Assembly: GCA_008933805.1 (NCBI GenBank) | Contig: WBUH01000019.1 | Coordinates: forward strand, 1-64,000 | DNA: 64,000 bases | Direction of reading: 5' to 3' | DNA from: Bacteroidota bacterium | GTDB taxonomy: Bacteria; Bacteroidota; Bacteroidia; UBA8524 | In this document: piece by piece, positions 52,028 to 62,916 of the stretch | Layout: each line of letters starts with the position of its first letter | Position numbering within the stretch: the first letter of the stretch is position 1 | The notes under the pieces: model-generated | Told to the model about the DNA's origin: nothing | What the model saw: only the letters and a program-made list of their open reading frames with translations | Database searches by the model: none | Program-made: the position numbers and the translations under genes

Positions 52028-53572
52028 TTAGAAGGTAAACTCGGGTGTATCTATCCCTTGAAACAAAACATAGTCAACAGAGTAAGAGGCCATACCCCAT
52101 CCACCGGTAACAGTGCCCACTATTTTTATTTTGCCCAATGTGCCTTTTATTTTTCCTTGCATGGGCGGGGGAGCAAAGCAATAATTACCGCTAAAACCTA
52201 ACCCTTCAATAACCACTTGTAAATCGGCAGTAATAAAACCCGCTGCTAACGAAACCCCTAACCCACCACTTATGCTGCCATTGGCAGCAAAATCGGCACA
52301 AATTTGCGGAGCCCCCACACATTGGGTGGTAGCGTTAATAGCTAATGATGCGTTGAGCGATGCTCCGCATAAAAAATCAGCAGTGGCAACATATGGAATG
52401 CCGTAGAATGGGAAACGGCAATTAATACCGTACGACCAATTCATTTGGCCCTCGTACTTAGTTTGGCCCTTTATAAACGTATTGCAGCACTCTTGAAAGG
52501 TGGCGCGGCTAAATTGTCCGTTGGGTACAAGGCTGCCGCCGCTGTTACACCGCCGGCCTGAGATAACATCAATGATGTTTTGGATAGGATCGGCACTAAA
52601 GTTTATTTGCAAAGATTGGGTAGTAACCTTGTCTTTGTTAACGGCCTTGATAGAAGCATTTTTTGTTATTGCGCCTGAGGTGACCGACAAAGGAATGTCA
52701 ACCACTTCCCACATCGCCGATGGCCCTACATTTAAGGGGACATAAATGAGATTGTTTGCAGGGCAACCGTTTCCGTTAAAAGTTACTTGGGTAACTGCGG
52801 GCACAGCAGTGTTTGTGCCTACACACATTTGTGTTGCTGCAAAGGTTTGCAAAGTGCCTGTGTTGGGAGGCATAATGCGGGTATCAGAATAGGAAACACC
52901 CTGTACAGTATAAGTTACTGTTATCGGACCGCCCGCAAACCCTGCCGGAACTGCCGCAACCACATTAGTACCCGAAAATTGCCCGAAAGGGGTTTGCCAA
53001 GTTACATCGCCCGAACCGGGGTAGGGAGTGGCCGAAAGTGTAACAAAACCGTTGGAGCAAACAGGGTCGTTATCCATGGTTACCTTAATACTGTATATAG
53101 TAACGGGTACATCGTATGAGCCTATTTTATTTACAATATCGTGCGTGGCGTTTGGGTCGCCTGCATGTATTGAGCATCCTCCGCAGTTGTATGTGTCAAT
53201 CACATTACCGTCTCCACCTCCACCCGATGGGCGACTAAATGTAACGTCGTAGTTTCCCGTTATTTTAGCCTGTACAGATGTGCCTGCCGCAGGGGCGTTG
53301 GCCATATCGGGTTTAAGTGTTCCGGTCCAGTTAATGGTTTGGTTGGGGCCAATGTTAAGTTGATTAGGTACGACACTCCATTGTATGGGGCCTTCAGAAA
53401 CAATGTTTACATTACCCGATTCGTACTTGTCGGTGGTTTTGCCTTGTTGACCCTGATAGGTGCTAAATTGCCCCGTTTGCTTGCTTAAGAACAGCTCGTG
53501 CTGCGCACTGGCTACGGGCGCAAAGAACAAAATGAACAGCACCACATAAATAGCGGTAAATAGTTTGTTCAT
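52028..53572 (-). CDS. Large exported protein with Ig-like segments
   Basis: The 514-residue protein has a signal peptide (ending PVASAQ), an N-terminal region with IQWSVVPNQLNIGPNQTINWTGTL that resembles an Ig-like strand pair, a second one near TLSATPYPGSGDVTWQTPFGQFSG, and a Cys-rich middle (CNTFIKGQTKYEGQ, NCRFPFYGIPYVATADFLCGAS). No sorting domain is present at the end (LFQGIDTPEFTF), so it is probably periplasmic or in the outer membrane. Function unknown. First gene of a two-gene operon. Confidence 0.68.
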   Translation of the reverse strand: MNKLFTAIYVVLFILFFAPVASAQHELFLSKQTGQFSTYQGQQGKTTDKYESGNVNIVSEGPIQWSVVPNQLNIGPNQTINWTGTLKPDMANAPAAGTSVQAKITGNYDVTFSRPSGGGGDGNVIDTYNCGGCSIHAGDPNATHDIVNKIGSYDVPVTIYSIKVTMDNDPVCSNGFVTLSATPYPGSGDVTWQTPFGQFSGTNVVAAVPAGFAGGPITVTYTVQGVSYSDTRIMPPNTGTLQTFAATQMCVGTNTAVPAVTQVTFNGNGCPANNLIYVPLNVGPSAMWEVVDIPLSVTSGAITKNASIKAVNKDKVTTQSLQINFSADPIQNIIDVISGRRCNSGGSLVPNGQFSRATFQECCNTFIKGQTKYEGQMNWSYGINCRFPFYGIPYVATADFLCGASLNASLAINATTQCVGAPQICADFAANGSISGGLGVSLAAGFITADLQVVIEGLGFSGNYCFAPPPMQGKIKGTLGKIKIVGTVTGGWGMASYSVDYVLFQGIDTPEFTF

Positions 53573-53691
53573 AGGCGTAGTTGTTTTGGTAAAGGTTAGT
53601 TAACCTCTATCAAAATTATAGAAAAAAAACTGAATAAAAGAAAGTTAATTAATTGATAAAAAGAGGGATAAGTGTTTTTGAAGGCATAAAA

Positions 53692-53720
53692 AAAGCCCCC
53701 GATAACTTATCGGGGGCTTT
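53692..53720 (-). terminator. Terminator of lysS
   Basis: AAAGCCCCCGATAA and TTATCGGGGGCTTT form a long perfect inverted repeat; on the minus strand it is followed by TTTTT. It lies 26 bases after the lysS stop. Confidence 0.85.
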
Positions 53721-53745
53721 AATACAGTGTATAGATAAAGGGGAG

Positions 53746-55452
53746 TTAAACCAATTCAACATCTAACGATGTGTCGGTTTTTACCACCTTGGCAACGTTG
53801 TGTTTGGTAAGGCCTTTAATGGCAGTGTCCCACTTTTTGCCGCTAAGTGCTGCTGCTTCTTTCAAATCAGCCAAAGACATGGTGTTGTGTTTTTTCAAAA
53901 TGTCAAGCACCAGCTTTTCATCAGCAGTTAATTCTACTTCCGTTTCTTTCTTCTCAGGGCGCATTTGAGGGAAGAACAACACGTCTTGAATAGAGTTTGA
54001 GTTGGTCATAATCATACTCAAACGGTCGATACCAATACCCAAACCTGCTGTTGGCGGCATACCGTATTCAAGCGCACGAAGGAAGTCCTCGTCAAGCACC
54101 ATTGCTTCTTCATCACCGCGTTTGCCCAGTTCCAATTGCTCTTCAAAGCGTTGGCGTTGGTCAATCGGGTCGTTCAATTCGCTAAAGCTGTTGCAAATCT
54201 CTTTGCCGTTACATATTGCTTCAAAACGTTCCACCAAGCCGGGCTCGGTGCGGTGTTTTTTTGCCAGTGGCGACATTTCTACAGGGTAATCCATGATGAA
54301 AGTAGGCTGTATCAAAAGCGGTTCTACTTTAGCACCAAAAATCTCATCAATAATTTTACCCCTGCCCATAGTGCTGTCGATATGAATACCCATGTTGCGA
54401 GCTGCCGCAGCCATTTCCTCTTCGGTCATTTTGCTCACATCAACACCGGTAAACTCTTGTATAGCACCGTACATGGTGTAGCGTTTCCAAGGACGTTTAA
54501 AGTTTATAACGTTTGGTCCGCAAACTACCTCAGTAGTGCCGTGCAGGTTCAGCGCAATTTGCTCTACCATCTCTTCAACCAAGTCCATCATCCAGTAGTA
54601 GTCTTTATACGCAACGTACAACTCAATCTGGGTAAACTCAGGATTGTGGAAACGGCTCATCCCCTCGTTACGGAAGTCTTTCGAAAACTCATACACACCG
54701 TCATAGCCGCCTACAATCAGGCGTTTCAAGTACAACTCGTTGGCTATGCGCAGGTATAGCGTCATATCCAAAGTGTTGTGGTGGGTTTTAAACGGACGAG
54801 CTGCGGCACCACCGTACATAGGCTGCAAAATGGGCGTTTCTACCTCCAAATACCCTTTTTCGTTCAGGTATTGGCGCATGGTGTTCATCAGTTTGGTACG
54901 TTTTATAAACGTTTCGCGCACGTGTGGGTTTACAATCAAATCCACATAGCGCATACGGTAGCGTTGCTCAGGGTCGTTAAAAGCATCAAACACCTCACCG
55001 TCTTTTTCTTTTACAATCGGCAATGATTTTATTGCCTTGCTCAAAAACTTAAACTCAGTAACGTGTATTGATATTTCGCCTGTTTGTGTGGTAAACACAT
55101 GGCCCTTTACCCCAATAATATCCCCAATATCCACCAGTTTCTTAAAAACAGGATTATACAAGGTTTTATCCTCACCGGGGCAAATCTCATCACGGTTCAC
55201 ATATATCTGTATCTTACCCTTACTGTCTTGCAAAACAGCAAAAGCAGCCTTACCCATATCGCGTACCATCATTACGCGGCCGGCTATTGATATGTCCTTA
55301 AACTCACCGGCCTTCTCAGGGGTGTAGTTTTCTAAAATGTTTACAGTTGAGGCGTTTACCTCAAAAAGTTCAGCAGGGAAGGGTTCAATCCCCAACTCAC
55401 GCAATTGGTCAATCTTTTGCCTGCGTAAAAGTTCCTGTTCGTTTAATTCCAT
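53746..55452 (-). CDS. lysS: Lysyl-tRNA synthetase (class II)
   Basis: The enzyme charges tRNA-Lys. The 568 residues comprise an N-terminal OB-fold anticodon-binding domain ([23 protein letters not shown]), the class II catalytic core ([19 protein letters not shown], motif 2; [19 protein letters not shown], motif 3) and a 60-residue C-terminal extension after the catalytic domain ([21 protein letters not shown] onward) with winged-helix character. The extension is longer than the E. coli enzyme but, to my knowledge, not rare in Bacteroidota. Confidence 0.98.
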   Translation of the reverse strand: MELNEQELLRRQKIDQLRELGIEPFPAELFEVNASTVNILENYTPEKAGEFKDISIAGRVMMVRDMGKAAFAVLQDSKGKIQIYVNRDEICPGEDKTLYNPVFKKLVDIGDIIGVKGHVFTTQTGEISIHVTEFKFLSKAIKSLPIVKEKDGEVFDAFNDPEQRYRMRYVDLIVNPHVRETFIKRTKLMNTMRQYLNEKGYLEVETPILQPMYGGAAARPFKTHHNTLDMTLYLRIANELYLKRLIVGGYDGVYEFSKDFRNEGMSRFHNPEFTQIELYVAYKDYYWMMDLVEEMVEQIALNLHGTTEVVCGPNVINFKRPWKRYTMYGAIQEFTGVDVSKMTEEEMAAAARNMGIHIDSTMGRGKIIDEIFGAKVEPLLIQPTFIMDYPVEMSPLAKKHRTEPGLVERFEAICNGKEICNSFSELNDPIDQRQRFEEQLELGKRGDEEAMVLDEDFLRALEYGMPPTAGLGIGIDRLSMIMTNSNSIQDVLFFPQMRPEKKETEVELTADEKLVLDILKKHNTMSLADLKEAAALSGKKWDTAIKGLTKHNVAKVVKTDTSLDVELV

Positions 55453-55658
55453 TCGTACGTTTCAAAAAAATTTGCGCGAAGATAACCTGATTTGGCAAAA
55501 GGTTGAATAAATAGCTGCGACACGGCTTAAATAAAATTACGAATCAAATTGTTTGTAACCTGCTTAATTTTAATGCGTTATTTTAAAAATAATATTCGAA
55601 CTTCGTATAAGTGCCTTTAGGTTTATAAAACTATTGTTGGTTTTAAACATTATCAGCT

Positions 55659-57071
55659 ATGAAAAAACTATACTTTCTTTTAACAGTTGTGTTTTTCTCT
55701 CTTTCAGCTTCAGGCCAGCAAATTATTTCTGTTGCACCCAATACGGTAAACACCGGTACACAAAACACCGTGTTGATATCAACCACGGGTATTTTCTTAA
55801 GCCCTTCATCCACAGTTAATTTTGGCGCGGGCATTGTTGTAAAAAATACTGAAGTGATGCAAGGGCAGATGTTGCGGGCTACCATTGATGTGGATGCCTC
55901 AGCAACAACGGGCACAAGGACAATTACTCTAACTTCTGACGGGAAACAACTTACGTACGATGATTTTAATGTAGTGGATATGGGCAGTATGGTTACCGCT
56001 TCTATTGAGGTGGTGCCTGTACAGAAGATATACCTTACCGACCTTGATCCGAATAATCCTGATTTAGCACCGCTGTTGTTTAGTGTTACCGTGAATAATG
56101 ATAATAAGCAGCGCACTCTTAAAATATCATTAATAATACGGGGAGATGAAACAGGGGAGTGGGGTTATGCAACAAAAACCTTAACTAATACCGCGCCCAA
56201 TGCTGTGGTAAGGTTTAACAATAAAGAGTTTGATACTTATAAGGTTAATACTAATAATCGTACAAAACTGGATGAAGCAGCCAAGCAAGGTCGCCTGCCT
56301 ACGGATGTATATGAGTATTATATTGAGGTGTTTGACGGGAATACAAAGTTAACCGAAGCCAGTGGCCGCAATATTTTGGATAACCCGATAGCCCGCCCCG
56401 AGTTAATCGGTCCCGGTAACGAAATAAGTCTTCAACCGGAGGTAATTAATACTGCTACTCCGTTTTTTCAATGGTTTTCACAAGCCACTTCGCACATAAT
56501 ATCGGTGTATCCTGTTTTTCAAGGACAAACAACCCGTGAAGAAATAGCATTGAACCGCCCGGCATGGAGGCAGGAAAATGTGGCAGGCAAAAATATTTTA
56601 TACCCCGTATCAGCCGAGTTGTTGCAAGAAGGTACAACGTATGCTTGGCAAGTGGTTGGTGTAGTACACGGCGCAAAAGGCGACGAGAAGATATATAGTG
56701 ATATGTTTTGGTTTACCTATAAAAAGGCTGAGCTGAAAAACACCCCTTATTCGCGGATACTTATCGAGCCTGAGATGCCTACGGTTAAAACAGGTGAGGT
56801 GACCAAATTTACCGTGTACGGAATTGACGAAAAAAATGTGCGCCACGATATTGGCGATAAAGTGGTTTGGAAAGTACTGCCTGCATCGTTGGGGAGCATT
56901 AACAGCGGAGGATATTTTACCGCAGGAAAACAGCCCGAAAATGTGGCAGTGGTAGCCCAATACGGCAGCGACCAAGTTTTTGCCGATGTTACCATTGTAC
57001 AGAATACAGCGGCGCTTTCGGCAGGATGGGATATGGAATTGTTTATGAAAAAGCTGTTTGGCTTACCATAA
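55659..57071 (+). CDS. Exported protein with IPT/TIG-like and Ig-like domains
   Basis: The 470-residue protein has a signal peptide (ending SASGQ), an N-terminal IPT/TIG-like domain (IISVAPNTVNTGTQNTVLIST), a middle segment with RPELIGPGNEISLQPEVINTATPFFQWFSQ and a C-terminal BIG2-type Ig-like domain (VWKVLPASLGSINSGGYFTAGKQPENVAVVAQY in parts). It starts a two-gene operon with the outer-membrane-like protein 55 bases downstream. The combination suggests a surface or periplasmic structural partner. Function unknown. Confidence 0.75.
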   Translation: MKKLYFLLTVVFFSLSASGQQIISVAPNTVNTGTQNTVLISTTGIFLSPSSTVNFGAGIVVKNTEVMQGQMLRATIDVDASATTGTRTITLTSDGKQLTYDDFNVVDMGSMVTASIEVVPVQKIYLTDLDPNNPDLAPLLFSVTVNNDNKQRTLKISLIIRGDETGEWGYATKTLTNTAPNAVVRFNNKEFDTYKVNTNNRTKLDEAAKQGRLPTDVYEYYIEVFDGNTKLTEASGRNILDNPIARPELIGPGNEISLQPEVINTATPFFQWFSQATSHIISVYPVFQGQTTREEIALNRPAWRQENVAGKNILYPVSAELLQEGTTYAWQVVGVVHGAKGDEKIYSDMFWFTYKKAELKNTPYSRILIEPEMPTVKTGEVTKFTVYGIDEKNVRHDIGDKVVWKVLPASLGSINSGGYFTAGKQPENVAVVAQYGSDQVFADVTIVQNTAALSAGWDMELFMKKLFGLP

Positions 57072-57126
57072 ACAATTTGAAGTGGATAACGATTGCTCCC
57101 TACCTTTTACTCTTTTAAACTAGCCT

Positions 57127-59247
57127 ATGATAAGAGTTCTACGCCTGTATTGTTTTGTAGTTTTTGTTATCGGGTATGCAAGTGAAGTATCAGCACAAGA
57201 GTATACCGGTGCTGAGAAACATTTGTGGAAGCCGATTTCGCCCGCGCCTGACAGCGTAATTGCCAATGGTAACGATGGTATTTATATCCGTGTTGCCTTT
57301 AGTAAAGATTATTCGCTGGATGCAAGCTCAATGCGCATTTTTGTAGATAATCAAATGATTGACGGTAATGTAAAGGCATTGGCCAATAATGTGTTTACTA
57401 CCATTTATACCAAACCGCTAAAACCCGGTAAACACCTTGTAGAAGCCGAAGTAGTATCAACAACCGGTTATCTTTTTGAGCCTTTTAAGTGGAGTTTTTA
57501 CATTAAGTTTCCCAATCAGGATTCTTTTGCCGTAGCAAAAGATACTTTTAGAGTGTATGGTAATATTATGGCCGAAACCCGTATCACTAATCTTAGCGGG
57601 GCTGGTAGTAGTTTACGGCAAGAACCGCCCCACACCAGCCAATTCGGGGGAGATTTACGGGTTCAAAACTCTCAATGGAATTTTGGGTTAAGAGGGTTTT
57701 ATACTTCGGATGAATACCTATACGGACGGAATTTTCAATCACGCAATTATGTGCAGGCCAACATAGGCTGGCGGGGAATACAGTTAACAGCAGGTGACAT
57801 AAACCCTGTTTTTGACCGTTTGGTAATGACAGGAACACGGGTAAAGGGGGCGATGCTCGCACTTAAGTACAAACATATTGAACTTAAACTGCTTAGGGGA
57901 TTATTAGCAAGAGAAGTTGAGGGGCAACTGTATCGTTTGGGAGCAAATGAACCTGCGCCCCCTAATTTACAAACCGACTCAACCTATATGATGCCCGGCA
58001 CCTATAAGCGTACAGTAAGTGCAGCACGTTTACAATTCAGAACTTTTTCTGAAGGTAGTTATTTAGGCTTTACAGTAATGCGTGCTAAAGATGTTGTAAA
58101 CAGCATTAAATACGGAGTTGCGCCCAAGGATAATGTGGTTATTGGTGTTGACCAAACAATTACCGGGTATGATCAACGAGTAAAATTTTCGTACGGTGTA
58201 GCGATGAGCGGGTTTACCAATGATATTTCAAAGGGGGCTATTTCGAAAGCTGAAATCGACTCAGTACTCGGAGACCCTAATAACCCCTACGATCCACAGA
58301 AATACACCTCAATTTTAATTATTAATGAGTCAACTATTATCCCCTCAAACCGTTCTATTACCTCGTATATAAACACTACATTTAAATTGGGTCGTCATCA
58401 TCAGTTTTTTGTAGAGAATAAAAAATTCGGCTCGGCATATATATCAATGGCCAATCCTTTTGTAAGAGCCGACCAACGGAGTTGGGAGTTTCAAGACCGT
58501 TTTAACTTTTTTAAACGTGCCGTGAGCGGTTATCTGCGCTATCAATATTTGCAGAATAACCTTAGCAAAACCTCGTTTACAACGTTATTTACCAATATTT
58601 ATGCAGGAATGCTTACCATCAAGCCTAACGATAAATGGCCGTCACTTATAATAAGTGCCATGCAGCAACAGCGACGCAGCAGCGTAACAGGCAGGGAAGT
58701 GTCGGTGTATTTTCTTAACAACGATGATGTTATAACATACACAGCAGCATTGTCACACACATTTAAAACAGGAACGATAAAGAATACCATTAATTTAAAT
58801 TTGGTTCAATCGAACCGTAAAGACATTACCAATCCGTTGAATAATAATACTACACAGCTGTATTCTGCTAGTTTGCAACAAACATTTAGTGTTCCGCTGA
58901 CGCTCAATTATCAATACAGTATGTCAAGAATTGAGTTGGTAAGCAGCAATTACGGCTCATTAACCTCTACATACGGAACATGGGGGCAGTATAAATTCGC
59001 TAAACAAGGGTTGGAAGTTGGTGCTGGATATTTTGCTAACCGAGTGGGGGCTTCACAGTACAGTGTGGCATCGGTGCGACCGCTAATGCGAGTGTTTGCC
59101 ACTTACAGAGGGTTTAAGAAATCTCTTAAGCCACTGGTGCTTTATGTTGAAGCGGCAACAGCCCCGTATACAGAGCAAGGGAACCCGATAAATAATTATA
59201 CAGAAACATATATGTTCATAAGAGCTAATTATATTTTGGGATATTAA
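57127..59247 (+). CDS. Outer-membrane-associated protein, beta-barrel-like
   Basis: The 706-residue protein has a signal peptide (ending EVSAQ), a N-terminal Ig-like domain (SPAPDSVIANGNDGIYIRVAF ... MRIFVDNQMI) and a long C-terminal part of alternating aromatic strands (FGLRGFYTSDEYLYGRNFQSRNYVQANIGWRGIQLTAG), which is the look of an outer-membrane barrel of many strands. It ends with YMFIRANYILGY. It is co-transcribed with the preceding gene and followed by a terminator. Confidence 0.72.
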   Translation: MIRVLRLYCFVVFVIGYASEVSAQEYTGAEKHLWKPISPAPDSVIANGNDGIYIRVAFSKDYSLDASSMRIFVDNQMIDGNVKALANNVFTTIYTKPLKPGKHLVEAEVVSTTGYLFEPFKWSFYIKFPNQDSFAVAKDTFRVYGNIMAETRITNLSGAGSSLRQEPPHTSQFGGDLRVQNSQWNFGLRGFYTSDEYLYGRNFQSRNYVQANIGWRGIQLTAGDINPVFDRLVMTGTRVKGAMLALKYKHIELKLLRGLLAREVEGQLYRLGANEPAPPNLQTDSTYMMPGTYKRTVSAARLQFRTFSEGSYLGFTVMRAKDVVNSIKYGVAPKDNVVIGVDQTITGYDQRVKFSYGVAMSGFTNDISKGAISKAEIDSVLGDPNNPYDPQKYTSILIINESTIIPSNRSITSYINTTFKLGRHHQFFVENKKFGSAYISMANPFVRADQRSWEFQDRFNFFKRAVSGYLRYQYLQNNLSKTSFTTLFTNIYAGMLTIKPNDKWPSLIISAMQQQRRSSVTGREVSVYFLNNDDVITYTAALSHTFKTGTIKNTINLNLVQSNRKDITNPLNNNTTQLYSASLQQTFSVPLTLNYQYSMSRIELVSSNYGSLTSTYGTWGQYKFAKQGLEVGAGYFANRVGASQYSVASVRPLMRVFATYRGFKKSLKPLVLYVEAATAPYTEQGNPINNYTETYMFIRANYILGY

Positions 59248-59333
59248 ATGTAAATTGCTGTATAAAGCTATAAGAGACTTATCAAATTGCAGATTGCTTT
59301 TTTGGGATATGGTTTGTCAAAATGTATTAAAAG

Positions 59334-59358
59334 AAAAGGGGGCATAAGCCCCCTTTTT
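59334..59358. terminator. Terminator between converging genes
   Basis: AAAAGGGGG and CCCCCTTTT pair perfectly around a six-base loop, with T/A runs on both sides, so it can serve both directions. Confidence 0.8.
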
Positions 59359-59382
59359 AGTATCATTCACCGTGGTCAATTA

Positions 59383-61401
59383 TTATGACTTGATTAGTTT
59401 AAAGTCAAGCAACACCTCAAGACCTTCGCGCAGGATTAAATCTTTTTGGTAGTTGCCGTCTTTTTCAAGTTTCTCAATCTGTGCTTCACGGGCTTTTTTC
59501 TCTTTTTCGTTTTTGTCTATTTCACGCTTGTAGGTTTCAAACTGCACGCTTACATAGCGGCGGTTACGCGCAATTTCAACTGATGTTACGTCTTCAAGTA
59601 AAAACTTGTAGGCGTTGTTCTTCTTCATACGGTTGTTATGCGCTTCAACCAATTGGCTGCGTTTGGCTGAAAGGTCGGCTGTTTTGGTATAATCAGCGCC
59701 CTTAATTTGATCCCAAGGCAAAGCGTATGGGCTTTCGTCTTCGCCAAACTCTTTGCTTGCATACAAGCTGGGTAAAGCCACGTCAGGGATTACTCCTTTT
59801 ATTTGGGTACTGCTGCCGTTTACACGATAGAATTTTGCCATAGTTATCTTTAACTGTCCTGCATTTTCACCTTTGGGAAGAAACAAATAAGGATTAAGGT
59901 CGGCAACTGTTTGTACAGTGCCTTTACCGTGTGTTTGTTCACCTACTATGATACCGCGACCATAATCTTGGATGGCTGCTGCAAAAATTTCTGATGCACT
60001 GGCACTAAAGCGGTTTACCAATACTACCAACGGTCCGCTGTAAGCTATGCTTGGGTCGTTGTCAGATTCAACATCAATTTTGCCATCAGTGTATTTCACC
60101 TCTACCACAGGGCCGTTTTTGATAAACAGTCCCGTAAGTTTTATGGCTTCCAATAGCGCACCGCCACCGTTGTTACGCAAGTCAATTACTAAACCGTCGA
60201 TGCCGATTTTGGTAAGACTGTCTATAATCATTTTTACATCAAAGCTGGTGCTTTTGAAACTTTTGTCGCCCGATTTTGCTCCTTGGAAATCATAATAAAA
60301 CGAGGGCAATTTTATCACCCCTGCTTTGTAGGTGGTTTTACCGCGTTTAATTTCTTGTATCTCGCCTTTAGCAGCTTGGTCTTCAAGTTTAATTTTATCA
60401 CGTACTATGCGTACTTCTTTATTTTTATCTGTTACGGCAGCTTTTGCGTCAATAATTTTAAGACGGACAACGGTGCCTTTTTTACCGCGGATTAAAGATA
60501 CTACGTCGTCTATTCGCCAGCCCAACACATCTACAAACTCGCCTGTATCACCTTGTGCAACGGCCACAATGCGGTCGTTGGCCAGTACTTTGCCGCTAAG
60601 GTCGGCAGGGCCGCCTTTTACTACCTCGCGCACTTTGGTGTATTCGCCTTCGGTTTGCAGGGTAGCTCCGATACCTTCTAAAGAAAGCGATGAGCCGATA
60701 TTAAAGTCTTCGGCAACGCGCGGAGAGAAATAGTTGGTATGAGGGTCTATGATGGTAGTAAACGAGTTCATGAAAATATCATATACGTCCTCGCTTTTCA
60801 TTTTCTTCAATTGTCTTTCGTAGTTATCGTAACGTTTACGCACTACATCCGAAGTGCTTTTCCAGTCTTTACCGGTAGCAATCATGCTAAGGCATTCGTA
60901 TTTAATCTTGTTCGTCCATAATTTATCCCACTCACTTTTGCTAGCACTCCAAGGCGATGTTTCCCGATCCACCTCAAACGAGTCGTTGGCACTAAAGTCC
61001 ATCGAGTCTTCAAGCAACGTGCGGGTAAAGGCAATGCGGTCTTCGGCACGCATTAAAAAGGTATTGTAAACATCGTATGCAAATGCCAGTTTACCGTCTT
61101 GCAGGTAGTTATCAAGCTTTAGTTCATCTTTTGCAAACCTGTCAATATCGCTTTGTAAGAAGAAGCTGCGAGTGTAATCAACGGCAGCAAGGTATTCTTT
61201 AAATACTTTTTTGCTCAACTCATCATCAATTTCAACTTTGTGATATGCTTCACTGTTAAGCAATCCTGTTACCACCTGACTGATTTGCTGGTGGCGGGGC
61301 ATAGGTTGCAGGTTTAGTGATGATAGGGAAGTGCTATCTTGCTGTGCACTGGCAGCAATTATCCAAAAGGCCCCGAGGGCTACAAAAAATTTCTTCAACA
61401 T
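59383..61401 (-). CDS. prc: Carboxy-terminal processing (tail-specific) protease, S41 family
   Basis: From ATG 61,401 (MLKKFFVALGAFWIIAASAQ, signal peptide) the protein has 672 residues. It has an N-terminal helical domain, a PDZ domain (about 230-320: LSLEGIGATLQTEGEYTKV, VLANDRIVAVAQGDTG), an S41 catalytic domain with NRFSASASEIFAAAIQDYGRG (catalytic Ser) and GEQTHGKGTVQ (catalytic Lys), and a C-terminal DUF3340-like helical tail (KREIDKNEKEKKAREAQ). Prc-type proteases trim C-terminal ends of envelope proteins. An upstream in-frame start at 61,419 adds six basic residues. Confidence 0.93.
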   Translation of the reverse strand: MLKKFFVALGAFWIIAASAQQDSTSLSSLNLQPMPRHQQISQVVTGLLNSEAYHKVEIDDELSKKVFKEYLAAVDYTRSFFLQSDIDRFAKDELKLDNYLQDGKLAFAYDVYNTFLMRAEDRIAFTRTLLEDSMDFSANDSFEVDRETSPWSASKSEWDKLWTNKIKYECLSMIATGKDWKSTSDVVRKRYDNYERQLKKMKSEDVYDIFMNSFTTIIDPHTNYFSPRVAEDFNIGSSLSLEGIGATLQTEGEYTKVREVVKGGPADLSGKVLANDRIVAVAQGDTGEFVDVLGWRIDDVVSLIRGKKGTVVRLKIIDAKAAVTDKNKEVRIVRDKIKLEDQAAKGEIQEIKRGKTTYKAGVIKLPSFYYDFQGAKSGDKSFKSTSFDVKMIIDSLTKIGIDGLVIDLRNNGGGALLEAIKLTGLFIKNGPVVEVKYTDGKIDVESDNDPSIAYSGPLVVLVNRFSASASEIFAAAIQDYGRGIIVGEQTHGKGTVQTVADLNPYLFLPKGENAGQLKITMAKFYRVNGSSTQIKGVIPDVALPSLYASKEFGEDESPYALPWDQIKGADYTKTADLSAKRSQLVEAHNNRMKKNNAYKFLLEDVTSVEIARNRRYVSVQFETYKREIDKNEKEKKAREAQIEKLEKDGNYQKDLILREGLEVLLDFKLIKS

Positions 61402-61529
61402 ACGTCGTTCTCTCTCCAAAATAGTTTACAATGATTATTCCATTTACTTACCCTTGCATACAAATTAAGATGAAAAGGTAAAATTATCCTGCTAATGTTC
61501 TCTTATGACGGTTAAACGATTGCCTAAGT

Positions 61530-62189
61530 CTACTGTGTAAAGGCAAACTGTAGCATATTAGCACCCATTTGCAGGGCTTTTTGGCGCTTTTCTTCGCTAT
61601 CATTGTGCACTCCGGCATCTTCCCAGCCGTTGCCCAAATCACACTCGTAAGTGTAAAAGCATACCAAACGTCCCTCATACAACAACCCGAAGCCTTGCGG
61701 CGGTTTGTTATCGTGTTCGTGTATTTTAGGCAACCCGTTGGGGAAATTATATTTCTGATGATAAATAGGATGGCTAAATGGCAGCTCTACAAAATCCAAA
61801 TCAGGAAATACTTTTTTCATTTGCGGGCGAACATAAGGGTCTAAGCCGTAGTTGTCATCAATGTGCAAAAAGCCGCCCCCCATTAGGTAGTTGCGTAAAT
61901 TTTCGGCCTCTTGGTCGGTAAACACAAAGTTTCCGTGGCCGGTCATGTGTATAAAAGGGTAATTGAAAATCTCAGCACTGCCGGGTTCAGCCGTTGCCTC
62001 GTCAGGGTCGATATTCATATCCAGATTGTTATTGCAAAAACGGATAAGATTGGGCAACGAAGTTTTGTTGGCATACCAATCGCCGCCGCCTCCATATTTT
62101 AGCCGTGCGATTTTAAACGACGGGGGAGGAGCCAACGAAGAGAATACTATAAAAGTTATCAGCAGTAGCGTGATGTGCTTTAGTTTCAT
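61530..62189 (-). CDS. DUF4159 domain protein
   Basis: The 219-residue protein has a signal-like N-terminus (LLLITFIVFSSLA) and a DUF4159 domain, a glutamine-amidotransferase-like fold found in Bacteroidota envelope-related proteins: FKIARLKYGGGGDWYANKTSLPNL, PFIHMTGHGNFVFT, FLHIDDNYGLDPYVRPQMKK and ELPFSHPIYH. Function is not established. It overlaps the end of rsmE by four bases, so translation is coupled. Confidence 0.85.
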   Translation of the reverse strand: MKLKHITLLLITFIVFSSLAPPPSFKIARLKYGGGGDWYANKTSLPNLIRFCNNNLDMNIDPDEATAEPGSAEIFNYPFIHMTGHGNFVFTDQEAENLRNYLMGGGFLHIDDNYGLDPYVRPQMKKVFPDLDFVELPFSHPIYHQKYNFPNGLPKIHEHDNKPPQGFGLLYEGRLVCFYTYECDLGNGWEDAGVHNDSEEKRQKALQMGANMLQFAFTQ

Positions 62190-62893
62190 GGGTTAACTTC
62201 AAATTTAGCATTTATGAGTGTAGCAGCAACCATTGCGGCAGTTTCAGTGCGCAAACGGTTTGCCCCCAACGATATCGCCTCAAAACCTGCTTTTTGTGCA
62301 GCTTGTACCTCGGCGGGGCTAAAATCCCCTTCGGGTCCTATTAATATCACTGAGTTTTGATAAGTAAACGGTTGGGAAAGCAAGTGTTGTGTGTTTTCGG
62401 TTTCGCAATACCCCATAAACAGGTTGGTATTTTGCGGAGTTGCCTTTATAAAATCATCAAAAGTTTGTAGCTCATTTAACTGGGGTAAGTAAAACTGCAA
62501 CGATTGTTTCATGGCCGAAAGCGCAATTTTGTTTAATCGCTCAGTTTTAAGCACCTTACGTTCAGAGTGGGTGCATTGTATAAAACTGATTTTAGCCACG
62601 CCAATCTCGGTTAGTTTTTCAACCAGCCACTCAATACGGTCAATATTTTTGGTGGGTGCCACAACAACGTGCAGTTGATGTGTAGGAGGCTCAACGTGTG
62701 TTGTGTTTTCAATTTCGGCAAGGCAATGGTGCTTGGCAATTTCAGTAATGCGGGCACTAAATAAATTTCCCTTACCATCGGTTACGGCAAGTTCGCTGCC
62801 TACCGCTTTACGCAATACTTTCAGGTGATGAAACTCTTCATCCTCTATCCGTATTGTATTATTTTGAATGTTAGGTGAGTAAAAAAGCTGCAT
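62186..62893 (-). CDS. rsmE: 16S rRNA m3U1498 methyltransferase
   Basis: The start at ATG 62,893 (MQLFYSPNIQ) gives 235 residues; an in-frame start at 62,905 adds four. The protein has an N-terminal PUA-like domain (EDEEFHHLKVLRKAVGSELAVTDGKGN) and a SPOUT methyltransferase domain with the knot motif VILIGPEGDFSPAEVQAAQKAG and LGANRLRTETAAMVAATL. It methylates U1498 of 16S rRNA. It lies between DUF4846 and DUF4159 genes. Confidence 0.96.
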   Translation of the reverse strand: MQLFYSPNIQNNTIRIEDEEFHHLKVLRKAVGSELAVTDGKGNLFSARITEIAKHHCLAEIENTTHVEPPTHQLHVVVAPTKNIDRIEWLVEKLTEIGVAKISFIQCTHSERKVLKTERLNKIALSAMKQSLQFYLPQLNELQTFDDFIKATPQNTNLFMGYCETENTQHLLSQPFTYQNSVILIGPEGDFSPAEVQAAQKAGFEAISLGANRLRTETAAMVAATLINAKFEVNP

Positions 62894-62916
62894 TTGCAGT
62901 AGCAAAAGTAATCACA